NCBI RefSeq assembly: GCF_000350525.1
Contig: NZ_AOCN01000012.1
Coordinates: 82,269 to 146,268 of the forward strand
Origin: Leucobacter salsicius M1-8
Lineage (GTDB): Bacteria; Actinomycetota; Actinomycetes; Actinomycetales; Microbacteriaceae
Reading direction: 5' to 3'
DNA: 64,000 nt
The notes under the pieces are model-generated. The model saw only the letters and a list, made by a program, of their open reading frames with translations. It was not told where the DNA came from and did not search any database. Below, in pieces: positions 10,107-20,746 of the stretch (positions within the stretch are counted from its first letter, which is position 1; each line of letters starts with the position of its first letter). The position numbers and the translations under genes are program-made.

Positions 10107-10726
10107 GGGGTTCGGTTCTCTTCGTGTGCAGTGCCAACGTCTGCCGTTCGCCACTGATGCAGTACTCATTTCTCGAAGCAGTACCCGAAGCCACAGACTG
10201 GGATGTGGCGAGCGCCGGGGTCGCTGCACGAGAGGGTGCGCCCCCGTGCAGCCTCTCACTGAGCCTGCTTCAGGAAGAGGACGTCCACGCCCAGGCCGCG
10301 ACCCACCGCGCCACTCAACTCGATCGAGACCAGTTGCAGGCTGACTTGGTCATCGTCGCGTCTCGTGCTGAACGGGCTACGATTGCGCAGCACTCACCCG
10401 ACGTACGATGGCGAGTCTTCACCCTTGCCGAGGCTGTTTACCTCGGTCGATCTGCGGGTCAGCACTACCCCGGGGAGCGAGAGCAACCGGGCACGGTGGC
10501 CCAGTACGCGCAGATGCTCGACTCTCAGCGAGGCATGCTCGTTCTCCCCCGCCCACGCAACCAGCGTCGATATCTCAGCGGCTTGGAGCAGCCTCATCCC
10601 CTCGACATCTCTGACGGCCACCAGCTTCGGCGCCGTGCACACACACGTACGCTCAGGCGCATACGCACGGAGATCACCGAGTTTTCGTCCCTACTCGCCG
10701 GTTTTGTCGCGGCAGTCGAGCAATAG
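10103..10726 (+). CDS. Low-molecular-weight protein-tyrosine phosphatase
   Basis: 207 residues. The phosphate-binding loop CSANVCRS (CX5RS) sits near the N-terminus in VLFVCSANVCRSP, as in all LMW-PTPs. The C-terminal half holds HPLDISDGH, where the family usually has a DP general-acid loop, so the acid residue is plausible but not certain. Upstream in-frame codons exist, but ATG 10103 overlaps the preceding stop and starts directly before the first beta strand. In such loci the phosphatase removes phosphate from the BY-kinase tail. At about 207 residues it is longer than the usual 150-160, the extra part being a polar C-terminal region. Confidence 0.85.
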   Translation: MRGSVLFVCSANVCRSPLMQYSFLEAVPEATDWDVASAGVAAREGAPPCSLSLSLLQEEDVHAQAATHRATQLDRDQLQADLVIVASRAERATIAQHSPDVRWRVFTLAEAVYLGRSAGQHYPGEREQPGTVAQYAQMLDSQRGMLVLPRPRNQRRYLSGLEQPHPLDISDGHQLRRRAHTRTLRRIRTEITEFSSLLAGFVAAVEQ

Positions 10727-10743
10727 GAACGGATACTGGGCCC

Positions 10744-11913
10744 ATGAATGCTGGCAAGGATCTCACCATCGCGATGGTTGGCACGCGGGGCGTACCAGCA
10801 GCCTACGGCGGGTTCGAGACCGCGATCGAAGAAATTGGTCAGCGTCTCGTTCGGCACGGTCACCGGGTGTTGGTTTACGCTCGCGGTGCAGAGCAAAAGG
10901 AACGCGAATTCCTCGGCATGGAGCTGATTCATCTTCCCGCCGTGCCGGTGAAGCAGATCGAGACACTGAGTCACACCGGGCTCTCAACCGTGCACGCGTT
11001 CACTCGAAAGAAGATCGACGCCGCGTTCGTCTTCAATGCGGCAAACGCTCCATTCTTGCCGCTGCTTCGCGCGCGCAGAATCCCGACGGCACTGCACATG
11101 GACGGGCTTGAGTGGCGCAGATCCAAGTGGGGGGCCCGCGGTCGGTCATATTACCGCTGGGCCGAGCAGTTAGGTGTTCGTCGTGCCGATGCCTTGATTT
11201 CAGATGCCCCCGGCATCGCCAACTACTATCGTCACCAGTTCGGCGTCGCTACCGAGATGATCCGTTACGGTGCCCCTCTCCTGGATGCGGCCCCCGATCA
11301 TGGGATCCGCAAGATCGGGCTTGAGCCGAATGGGTATCACTTGGTCGTAGCCCGTTTCGAACCCGAGAATCACGTGATCGAGATCGTGGCGGGTTACTCG
11401 GCGAGCAATGCCAAATTGCCGCTCGTGGTTGTGGGGTCGGCGCCGTATAGCGCCCACTACACACAGCAGATTGAAGCCATCGCGCAGGGAGACCCACGAA
11501 TCCGCCTGTTGGGTGGGGTGTATGACCAGGAACTCCTCGATGCCTTGTACTTCCATGCACGCACCTACCTGCATGGGCACTCCGTTGGTGGTACAAACCC
11601 GTCGTTGCTGCGTGCAATGGGTGCTGGCACTGCGGTGATTGCGTTTGATGTCGGGTTCAACCGCGAAACAGCAGGAGGAGGCTGGTTCTTCTCCGACAGC
11701 GATGGTGTCTCCAAGTCCATCATTGACGCAGAGGCTTCGCCAGAAGTGGTGCTGGCTACGGCACAGGCTGCTCGCGCCCGCGCCGCAGCTGAGTTCAATT
11801 GGGACAAGGTCGCGAGGCAGTACGAGGATCTTGCACATCGCCTCGCCTCCGGTGAGTCCATCCACCAGACTGCACGCCACGCACGCAGGGCCTCCGAGGA
11901 GTGGCCGGAGTGA
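10744..11913 (+). CDS. GT4 glycosyltransferase with DUF1972 N-terminus
   Basis: 389 residues of GT-B fold. The start IAMVGTRGVPAAYGGFET is the hallmark of the DUF1972 glycosyltransferases, many of which are rhamnosyltransferases acting on lipid-linked intermediates. The C-terminal nucleotide-sugar half has HSVGGTNPSLLRAMGAG-type residues (GTNPSL..AMG). It starts 17 nt after the phosphatase and overlaps the next gene by 4 nt. Given the rml genes downstream, dTDP-rhamnose is a likely donor (inference). Confidence 0.85.
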   Translation: MNAGKDLTIAMVGTRGVPAAYGGFETAIEEIGQRLVRHGHRVLVYARGAEQKEREFLGMELIHLPAVPVKQIETLSHTGLSTVHAFTRKKIDAAFVFNAANAPFLPLLRARRIPTALHMDGLEWRRSKWGARGRSYYRWAEQLGVRRADALISDAPGIANYYRHQFGVATEMIRYGAPLLDAAPDHGIRKIGLEPNGYHLVVARFEPENHVIEIVAGYSASNAKLPLVVVGSAPYSAHYTQQIEAIAQGDPRIRLLGGVYDQELLDALYFHARTYLHGHSVGGTNPSLLRAMGAGTAVIAFDVGFNRETAGGGWFFSDSDGVSKSIIDAEASPEVVLATAQAARARAAAEFNWDKVARQYEDLAHRLASGESIHQTARHARRASEEWPE

Positions 11914-13046
11914 CTCCGCAGACCGTACTGGCTGTTCATTCGAGTGGGGACCTCTTTGGCTCTGATCGAATGTTTCTCGAGAGCATAGTCGGGCTCAGAA
12001 GCGCTGGCCACAACGTCGTAGTCGCGTTGCCAGCCACCGGCCCGATGGTGCCTGAACTCCACGCAATTGGAGCACGCGTCGTCGTGCTACCCATGCTCGT
12101 GCTCAGGCGGGCCCACCTCCGCCCTTCTGGTTGGGGCATACTTGCGCGCGACGGAATTCGTGGTTTCGTGGCGGCTCACAGGCTGTTGAGAAAGCTACAC
12201 CCATCCGCAGTCTATGTGAGCACGATCACGCTTCCCCACTGGCCGGTTGCAGCCAGATTGCACCGGGCACACGTCGTCGCCCACGTGCACGAGGCCGAGG
12301 GCTACGTGCACCGATTGGTCAATGCCGCCGCATATTTGCCGCTTGCGGCCGCTCATACCGTGATCGTCAATAGTGACTATTCGAAACATGTGCTCGGCGA
12401 GAGCCTCCCCCCGTTGCGGGATCGGGCTCAAGTCATTCTTAACGGGGTCGCCAGCCCAGACGACCCGATGCCACCGCGCGAGGCAATTACCGGGGCACTG
12501 CGCGTCTGCTATGTCGGTCGGCTCTCCCCTCGCAAGGGTCCGGATCTGGTCCTCAAGGCTGCCCGCATCCTCGCGCTGAACAACAGTCCTGTGCAGATCA
12601 CACTCGTCGGATCGGTGTTTGCGGGCAATGAATGGTACGAACAGGAGCTTCGTGACCTCGCGGCCGAGCTCCCTGAAGGCGCCTCTGTCACGTTTGCAGG
12701 ATTCGCGCCCAATATCTGGCCGCATCTCGCTGGAGCCGATGTCGCTGTCGTCCCGTCACGCCTTGACGAGTCGTTTGGCAATACTGCTGTCGAGGGGGTG
12801 CTCGCGCTTCGCCCAGTGGTCGCAAGCGACCTCTCGGGGCTGCGGGAAGCAGTAGGCCGGTACTCGACCGCCTACCTCGTCGCCCCCGATGACGAGTATG
12901 AACTCGTCGCTGCACTCAGGCAGGTGCGCACCAACTGGTCGAGTCTGCACGAGCGCGTGGCGGCCGAGCGCATTCAAGCTCTCAACCGCCACGCACCCGC
13001 CAGCTACCGCGCTTCAATCAGTCGCGCTGTGACCGGCATTACCTGA
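11910..13046 (+). CDS. Glycosyltransferase family 4 (group 1) protein
   Basis: 378 residues. The acceptor half starts HSSGDLFGSDRMF. The donor half has VGRLSPRKGPDLVL and DESFGNTAVEGVLALRPVVA, the usual EX7E-containing region of GT4 enzymes. I chose GTG 11910 (GTGA overlap with the previous stop) because GAGGAG ends 8 nt upstream; the in-frame GTG at 11901 sits directly on that site. It is the last gene of the forward polysaccharide operon and ends 2 nt from the convergent beta-helix gene. Donor and acceptor cannot be read from sequence. Confidence 0.88.
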   Translation: MTPQTVLAVHSSGDLFGSDRMFLESIVGLRSAGHNVVVALPATGPMVPELHAIGARVVVLPMLVLRRAHLRPSGWGILARDGIRGFVAAHRLLRKLHPSAVYVSTITLPHWPVAARLHRAHVVAHVHEAEGYVHRLVNAAAYLPLAAAHTVIVNSDYSKHVLGESLPPLRDRAQVILNGVASPDDPMPPREAITGALRVCYVGRLSPRKGPDLVLKAARILALNNSPVQITLVGSVFAGNEWYEQELRDLAAELPEGASVTFAGFAPNIWPHLAGADVAVVPSRLDESFGNTAVEGVLALRPVVASDLSGLREAVGRYSTAYLVAPDDEYELVAALRQVRTNWSSLHERVAAERIQALNRHAPASYRASISRAVTGIT

Positions 13047-13048
13047 CG

Positions 13049-16000
13049 CTAGCGTGACTGCGCGCCAAGCACGCTGCTGCCCTGTGCCAGGTGCGTTGCC
13101 GAGGCAATATTGGCGGGCACGCTGCGCGCCACCGCCGCCTGATCCTTTACATACGCGCTTTGCAGTGCATAGTTGCTCGTCGTGAGCGCACCACCCTCAA
13201 CGAGGCGCGAGCGCTTCTCCTGCCCCGTCGAGGAGCGGAACAGGTCCAGCGTGTTGGTCACGGTCGGATTGCCAGCCGCTCCAGTCGACCAGACGCCAAA
13301 CCACTTCGGGGCATTGGCGTTGGCACGCTGGTACAGGTTGCCATCCGTCCACGACACCATGCGATTGGCGGTGAACTCGCGCGAGAAGTCCTCCACGCAC
13401 ATCAGGCAGTTTCCAGAGGAAGAACCGACCACGTTGTTCGCTACGACAGTATTGCGTGTGATCCACGGCATGGTGAGGTCGGGCTTTGGCTGCCTGGGGT
13501 CGTGGCCCGCAGCAGACAGGTCAGACGCTCGACGACGGTCCTGCGTGATGTTGATGTTGCGACTGTTACCGACGGCCGTGTTGTTCCACACCTGAACGTT
13601 GCCGGTGTTGATCACATAGATGCCCGCGAGAGCATTGTCGGCCACAATGTTGTCTGCGACGATGGCCGTATCTGACAGTTCCAGGACGAGGCCATTGCCC
13701 GTATTTCCAATGACATCATTTCCGGTGAACCGAATGTTGTAGACCGATTCGTCGAACCAGGGGCCTTGACCAAGGTTGTCCACGAAGGCCGAGTCGACCA
13801 CAGAGACGTTGCGCGAACGTCCGACCTTGAACGCCCCTGACACGGGCGCACGGTTAAACCGCTCCGTATTGTTACCAGAGGACAGCACGCGCTCGAGCTT
13901 GAGGCCATCGGCTGTAGCCGCGCCTCCGCCCAGCAATCCATTGTCAATCATCGAAACGCGACGCAGCGTCGTGTTGGGGCTCCATGTGTAGAACCCTGTC
14001 GTCGCGTTGTCTTGGATTGTCACGTCGGTGAACGTGACATTTGCCGCGGCGGCGATGACCGCTCCCATGTCAGGCACACTGGGCGCGTACCGCTTCACAC
14101 CGATACCACGCACCTCGGAGTTGTCTGACCGAACCGAAAGCGCCTGCACGAGCGAGCTTGCTTCCACACGCTTCCCGGTCGGGTTGCTGCCAATAACCAT
14201 CTCATCCCGGGCGTCATCCACAAAGAACGTCCCCTTCGTGACCTTGCTGCGCGAAGTAACCTCGGTCAGCTTCACACCTCCGACCCAAACCTGATCGGGG
14301 TGGGCGGCCATTGGATACTCGGGGTTCACAAACTGCCAACCAGGCTGCGTGCTGTCAGGTTTGCCTCGCACAAAGGTGGGGCTGTCATCCAGTTCCAGGG
14401 TCCAGCCCGACTTCACCCAGGTTGTACCGGAGGCTACCCAGCCGACCACCGGGGCTGCGCCGTCGAGCCACACAGCTTCGTTGGGATACGGCTGAACCGT
14501 CACGCGCTTCTGCGGCGGCACCAGCACCTCCTCGTGGTAAGAGCCCGCGCGAAGCACGATGGTGCCACCATTGCGCACCTTGCGCAGCGCAGCGGTGATT
14601 GTTTTCAAGGGTGCCGCTTGGCTGCCCGCGAATACGTCGTTTCCTGCAGGAGCAACAAAGACCGCGCCCGCAGGCACCGGGTAGCTGAGCGTTCCTGGTG
14701 CCGCAGCACCGGGATTTCCCCGCAGTCCAGTCTCGGGACCTGGCTCTGGCTCTGGCTTGGGCTCAGGCTCGGGCGCCGTCGGGATCTCAGGCAGGTTGTC
14801 GGTCCCGCTGACTCGCAGCGCGTCGATCATCAGCGGCGCGACCTCTGTTCCGTTGGAGGTGTACAGCGACAGCCTGGCGCTACCCGCCACAGCACCGCTG
14901 GTGCTTGCGGCGGTGACACTCCAGGTGGCGGGCTCGTCGTCAGTTGCCAACCAGGCCGATGCCGCGAGCGAGGTCTGAGTGTCTCCCCGCACGGCGGTGC
15001 GCACACGCAGGGTGTCACCTGCGCGAACGGCCGAGTCGAGGCGGACCGATTTCAGCACCGTTGAGGTGGTGAGGCCGCTGGTTTCGACAAGCGCGAGGTC
15101 GACCGCACCGTTCGGCTGAATCTGCAACTGGGCGCCCACAGCGCCGGCATCGGTGGCGCGAAGCCCCGACGTCAGGTACAGTCCGCTTCCGCCCTTCGGG
15201 AGAGCAGGAACCTTCACTTCAAAGCGCAGTTGGGCATCAGCGAGCGAGAGTCCCGCAGCCGTCACGACACTGGTTCGACCTGGGGCGGGGCTTGCGATGG
15301 AGGCACCGTTCGTGCCCACTGACAGCACCGCCGCCGGAGTTGATTCCCACGTTGCACCGGAGTCCGAGGTGCCCCAGCTACCGGAGACCTCGCGCGCAAA
15401 ATCATCGCTCAGTTTAGCTTTGTCGGCCTCGGGCCAGGGCTTGGCCTCGGGCTCGGGGTCAGGATTAGGCTCGGGGTTGGGCGTCGGTTCGGTTGCTTGA
15501 TCCGGTGCGCCAGCGCGCACTGAGAGCAGATTGACCGTTGTTGCCGGGGCGGCAGATGAACTGTAGGCCGACCATGAAACGTTCCCCGCTCCGCTGAGTG
15601 CGGGCGTTACCTGGTCAGTGAGCTCGAGCTGCCACTCCGGGGCCGAAGCAGCAGGGTTCCACACCCGAGCGTGCAGCGCTACCGCGCCGGTGCCCACGGC
15701 CTTGACCTCGAGAACGGCGTCGGCCTGCACGTCGAGCGAGACGGTGCGCTCCTGCAGTACCCGCGTTTGGGCCCCCTCGGTACGCGTCAGCGCGAGTTCG
15801 ACCTGACCGTTGGTCAGCGCGCGAACGCGCGCCGCATACGAGGAGTCACCGGTGTCGCGCACTAGTGAGCTGAAGTACACTCCGCTTCCCTCAGTGGGGA
15901 TCGTGGGGATCCGAAATGCTGTGCGAACCTGAGTGTCACTGAGAGACGCGCCATTCCAGGCCATGTTTGCCGTGCGTCCTGCGCCAGCTGGTTGCAGCAC

Positions 16001-16240
16001 CGCGGCGCCGCCGGAGGCAGACGAGACGGCCGCCGAGTTTGCGATGTACGCTCCCGAGGCGGGGTCGCCCCAGCCGCTTACTGCGGAACGGTCAAACTCA
16101 TCGGACAAGACCAGCCCGGGGGCTGCCTGCGCCGGAGCAACAACTACTCCCGTGAGCAGCAACGAGAGCAGCGCAATTACTGCGATGAGGATTGAACGTG
16201 AGCGTGAAAGATAGTGCGGGTAAGAGGCGCTTGCGGCCAT
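13049..16240 (-). CDS. Secreted right-handed beta-helix protein with two DDFER-type modules
   Basis: 1063 residues. A clear signal peptide (basic SRSRS, then a ~22-residue hydrophobic core, cleavage after AQA near residue 39). Two ~190-residue modules follow (DEFDRSAVSGWG and DDFAREVSGSWG), separated by Pro/Glu/Asn-rich linkers, then a ~530-residue beta-helix region opening with VFVAPAGNDVFAGSQ and rich in N-N-T/N-I-T ladder repeats. Pectate-lyase-type helices often cut or epimerise polysaccharides, so trimming or anchoring of the polymer made next door is plausible, but no catalytic residues can be named. ATG 16240 is preferred over the in-frame GTG 16276 because it directly precedes the signal peptide and has AGGAA 11 nt upstream. 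Confidence 0.85.
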   Translation of the reverse strand: MAASASYPHYLSRSRSILIAVIALLSLLLTGVVVAPAQAAPGLVLSDEFDRSAVSGWGDPASGAYIANSAAVSSASGGAAVLQPAGAGRTANMAWNGASLSDTQVRTAFRIPTIPTEGSGVYFSSLVRDTGDSSYAARVRALTNGQVELALTRTEGAQTRVLQERTVSLDVQADAVLEVKAVGTGAVALHARVWNPAASAPEWQLELTDQVTPALSGAGNVSWSAYSSSAAPATTVNLLSVRAGAPDQATEPTPNPEPNPDPEPEAKPWPEADKAKLSDDFAREVSGSWGTSDSGATWESTPAAVLSVGTNGASIASPAPGRTSVVTAAGLSLADAQLRFEVKVPALPKGGSGLYLTSGLRATDAGAVGAQLQIQPNGAVDLALVETSGLTTSTVLKSVRLDSAVRAGDTLRVRTAVRGDTQTSLAASAWLATDDEPATWSVTAASTSGAVAGSARLSLYTSNGTEVAPLMIDALRVSGTDNLPEIPTAPEPEPKPEPEPGPETGLRGNPGAAAPGTLSYPVPAGAVFVAPAGNDVFAGSQAAPLKTITAALRKVRNGGTIVLRAGSYHEEVLVPPQKRVTVQPYPNEAVWLDGAAPVVGWVASGTTWVKSGWTLELDDSPTFVRGKPDSTQPGWQFVNPEYPMAAHPDQVWVGGVKLTEVTSRSKVTKGTFFVDDARDEMVIGSNPTGKRVEASSLVQALSVRSDNSEVRGIGVKRYAPSVPDMGAVIAAAANVTFTDVTIQDNATTGFYTWSPNTTLRRVSMIDNGLLGGGAATADGLKLERVLSSGNNTERFNRAPVSGAFKVGRSRNVSVVDSAFVDNLGQGPWFDESVYNIRFTGNDVIGNTGNGLVLELSDTAIVADNIVADNALAGIYVINTGNVQVWNNTAVGNSRNINITQDRRRASDLSAAGHDPRQPKPDLTMPWITRNTVVANNVVGSSSGNCLMCVEDFSREFTANRMVSWTDGNLYQRANANAPKWFGVWSTGAAGNPTVTNTLDLFRSSTGQEKRSRLVEGGALTTSNYALQSAYVKDQAAVARSVPANIASATHLAQGSSVLGAQSR

Positions 16241-16369
16241 ACAGTTGAGGATTCCTAGCGTGAACGTATTACCCACGGCCGCAATTACTCACGGCAGCGG
16301 CTGATATCCCCTGAAACTCGCGCTAGCCTAACCCGATTTCACCTCCCAAAGTAACCTCGCTGCGTACAT

Positions 16370-17776
16370 TCACAGTTTGCCGACGCCCACCAGATACTCC
16401 GAAAGCGCCGTCTCGACGGCCCGCGGTACAAACCCCGTTGCGGCCAGTTTGTCGAGCGCGAGAACGCTGTTGGCTGGCCGAGGGGCGGCTTCTTTGCCCG
16501 CGAAATACTGCGCGGTACTCACGCCCGCAATTCGATCCGGATCATGGCCCAGCTCAGCAAACACGCGTCGCGCGATGTCGGCCCACGAGGCCGCATCGCC
16601 CCCGCTCGTGAGGTTATAAACTCCATGCTCGGGGCGCTGCCTGAGCAGGTGCACGATGCCCGCGGCGATGTCTTTAGTGAAGCTGAGACGCCCGACCTGG
16701 TCGTTCACGACCGAGGGGTCGACGCCGCGCTCTGCGAGCCGCGCCATGGTGCGCACGAAGTTGTCGCCGTCGCCGATCACCCAGCTGGTGCGCACGATGT
16801 AGTGGTTCGGCACGGTGGCCACGAGCGCGTCGCCCGCGGCCTTGGTCTGGCCGTAGACGCCGAGCGGGGCAACCCGATCCTGCTCCGTGTAGGGGCCCGG
16901 TCTCGTGCCGTCGAAGACGTAGTCGCTCGAGACGTGCACGAGCGTGATCCGATGACGGGACACGTGGCTGACGAGCCGCGCGAGGCCCGTCACGTTGGCA
17001 TCCCAGCAGTCGGTTCGGCCCGCCGCGGTCTCGGCGAGGTCGACCGCCGTGTAGGCGGCGGCGTTGATCACCGTGTCGTAGTCGCCCCAGCGCACGCGGT
17101 CGAGGCTCGTCTCGTCACCAAGGTCGATGCGCGCGCGGTCGGCAAAGTCGGCCTGCGGCAGTGCGCCACGAAGCGCGCGACCCACCTGCCCGCCCGCCCC
17201 GAGCACGAGGGTGCGCTTGGCTGGCATGGGCGTCACGCCTGCCAGCCGGGGGTGTGCCAGGTCCTTTTCAGAGCGCTCGGCCTGCTCGAGCGGGATCGGC
17301 CAGTCGATAGCGGCGGTCTCGTCGGCGAGATTCAAGAAGGTGTAGGCGCCCTGAGACTCGGCCGACCAGTGGTCATTGACGAGGTAGACGTAGGCGGTGT
17401 TGTCCTCAAGCGTTTGGTACGCGTTGCCGACGCCGCGCGGCACGAAGATGGCCGAGGACGGGTCGAGCTCGGCGGTGAACACGGTGCCGAAACTGGGGCC
17501 CTCGCGCAGGTCCACCCAGGCACCAAAGATGCGTCCGGTCGCCACCGAGACGTACTTGTCCCAGGGCTCGGCGTGGATGCCACGAGTGGCGCCGCGCTTG
17601 TCGTTGAAGGAGATGTTGTTTTGCACCGGCCCGAAATCAGGCAGTCCGAGGGCCACCATCTTCTCGCGCTGCCAGTTCTCCTTGAACCAGCCGCGATTGT
17701 CGCCGTGCACCGGCAGGTCGAGCAGCATCAGCCCCGGAATTGTGGTCTCGCGCACCGCAAGCGATTTCGCTTCCAC
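16370..17776 (-). CDS. rmlCD: Bifunctional dTDP-4-dehydrorhamnose 3,5-epimerase / reductase (RmlC-RmlD fusion)
   Basis: 468 residues. Residues ~1-185 are a cupin-type RmlC (GDNRGWFKENW, RGIHAEPWDKYV with the catalytic His, VPRGVGNAYQ). Residues ~190-468 are RmlD (VLGAGGQVGRAL Rossmann motif, HVSSDYVFDG, YGQTKAAGD with the YxxxK pair). The two catalyse the last two steps to dTDP-L-rhamnose. The RmlC half is of the atypical type found in such fusions, common in Microbacteriaceae. It starts 2 nt after the rmlB stop and is the last gene of the rml operon. Confidence 0.92.
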   Translation of the reverse strand: MEAKSLAVRETTIPGLMLLDLPVHGDNRGWFKENWQREKMVALGLPDFGPVQNNISFNDKRGATRGIHAEPWDKYVSVATGRIFGAWVDLREGPSFGTVFTAELDPSSAIFVPRGVGNAYQTLEDNTAYVYLVNDHWSAESQGAYTFLNLADETAAIDWPIPLEQAERSEKDLAHPRLAGVTPMPAKRTLVLGAGGQVGRALRGALPQADFADRARIDLGDETSLDRVRWGDYDTVINAAAYTAVDLAETAAGRTDCWDANVTGLARLVSHVSRHRITLVHVSSDYVFDGTRPGPYTEQDRVAPLGVYGQTKAAGDALVATVPNHYIVRTSWVIGDGDNFVRTMARLAERGVDPSVVNDQVGRLSFTKDIAAGIVHLLRQRPEHGVYNLTSGGDAASWADIARRVFAELGHDPDRIAGVSTAQYFAGKEAAPRPANSVLALDKLAATGFVPRAVETALSEYLVGVGKL

Positions 17777-17778
17777 GG

Positions 17779-19664
<1,886 letters not shown>

Positions 19665-19842
19665 GTCGCACCTCACTTCTGGCGCACCGCAGCTCGGGCC
19701 ACAGAAGCCCGCACCAGGTCGCCATTGAACTGGATGCTTCTGATCCTCTCACGACAGCGTGGAGTTCGTGCAAGATTTAGCGCATGCTTCGCTTCGCGGT
19801 CCGCGGCGCCACTGCACCGCTACCCCTCGGTGTCGTGAGTGC

Positions 19843-20241
19843 TTAGACCGCAGCGCGAATCTTCTCGCCGAGCTTCTGCGCGACCTTCTTGTTCTTTGCG
19901 CCGTCGAGCAGTGCTTTCGGGCGGCCCGGCATGTTTGCCATGTAGATGGCAACGTGGGATCCCTGGGGCGTCTCGGTGATCTCGATGCCGGTCGCGAGTT
20001 CCCAGCTCAGCCAGGTCTTCTTGGTGATCACCGCGAACTGCAGCTGGTCGTCGCTCACGCCGGCCACGGTGTGGCCGAGCTCTGCGATGACGCGCTGCAC
20101 GGCTGCGCTCGCCTGCGTGACCGACACCGGCAGATCCAGCTCAGCCCCCGCTTCGGTGTTCACGAAGCTAAAGGACGGGGCGAGCGCAGCACCGTACTGA
20201 TCGACGAAACGAGAGTTGAGGAGCATATCGAAGACTGGCAT
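19843..20241 (-). CDS. Conserved hypothetical protein
   Basis: 132 residues, starting MPVFDMLLNSR. A mixed alpha/beta soluble protein with no membrane segment and no motif I can name; the C-terminus is Lys-rich (GAKNKKVAQKLGEKI). ATG 20241 is supported by a TACGCT box ending 7 nt upstream with no ribosome site, the leaderless pattern seen elsewhere here; longer in-frame extensions run into the neighbouring gene. It follows the thiamine-binding gene by 16 nt on the same strand. Function unknown. Confidence 0.6.
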   Translation of the reverse strand: MPVFDMLLNSRFVDQYGAALAPSFSFVNTEAGAELDLPVSVTQASAAVQRVIAELGHTVAGVSDDQLQFAVITKKTWLSWELATGIEITETPQGSHVAIYMANMPGRPKALLDGAKNKKVAQKLGEKIRAAV

Positions 20242-20257
20242 GCACCCCAGCGTACGC

Positions 20258-20578
20258 TCAGGCGTCGTCGATGGCTTGTTCGAGCCGCTCGAGTTTGCCG
20301 TCAATCTCGCCGGTAAACCCTGGGCGAATATCAGCCTTCATCACGAGCGAAACGCGAGCGCCAAACGGCATGACGGCCTCGGTAGCGCGCTTGACGACGT
20401 CGAAGACCTCGTCCCATTCGCCCTCGATCTCGGTGAACATCGACGAGGTGCGGTGCGGCAGGCCCGACTCGCGCACGACCTTCACGGCCTCGGCGACCGC
20501 GTCAGACACGGACCCGTCGGCGCGCTCGGCACGCCCCGGTACGGCGCCGCTCGGGGCAACAGAGAACGCAAGAATCAT
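20258..20578 (-). CDS. MTH1187-family thiamine-binding protein (UPF0045)
   Basis: 106 residues, the typical size. The pattern MILAFSVAPSG, then a Gly-Leu-Pro-His-Arg-Thr-Ser stretch and MFTEIEGEWDEVF near the middle match the MTH1187/YkoF-like ferredoxin-fold family, which binds thiamine-like ligands and forms tetramers. AAGGA lies 7 nt before ATG 20578. No thiamine genes are nearby, so the physiological partner is unknown. Confidence 0.85.
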   Translation of the reverse strand: MILAFSVAPSGAVPGRAERADGSVSDAVAEAVKVVRESGLPHRTSSMFTEIEGEWDEVFDVVKRATEAVMPFGARVSLVMKADIRPGFTGEIDGKLERLEQAIDDA

Positions 20579-20668
20579 GTGGGGTCCTTTCGAAGAAGCT
20601 CCGGATCGCCCCAGTCTACGCAGCCGCCGCTTGGCGGCCCGCTCCCAGTCTCACCCGCTCCACAGATA

Positions 20669-20714
20669 GGAAACTCCGTACGGCTTAGAGGACCCTAAGC
20701 CGTACGGAGTTTCC
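20669..20714 (-). terminator. Perfect 20-bp stem-loop after the DHA2 exporter
   Basis: Arms 20669-20688 and 20695-20714 are perfectly complementary, with a 6-nt loop. Allowing one mismatch the stem extends to 20665 and 20718. It lies 33 nt after the exporter stop on the minus strand. There is no T-tract, as is usual for actinobacterial terminators. Confidence 0.75.
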
Positions 20715-20746
20715 CATCTGCAAGTGGGTGTGGCCGAGGCAGCGGC

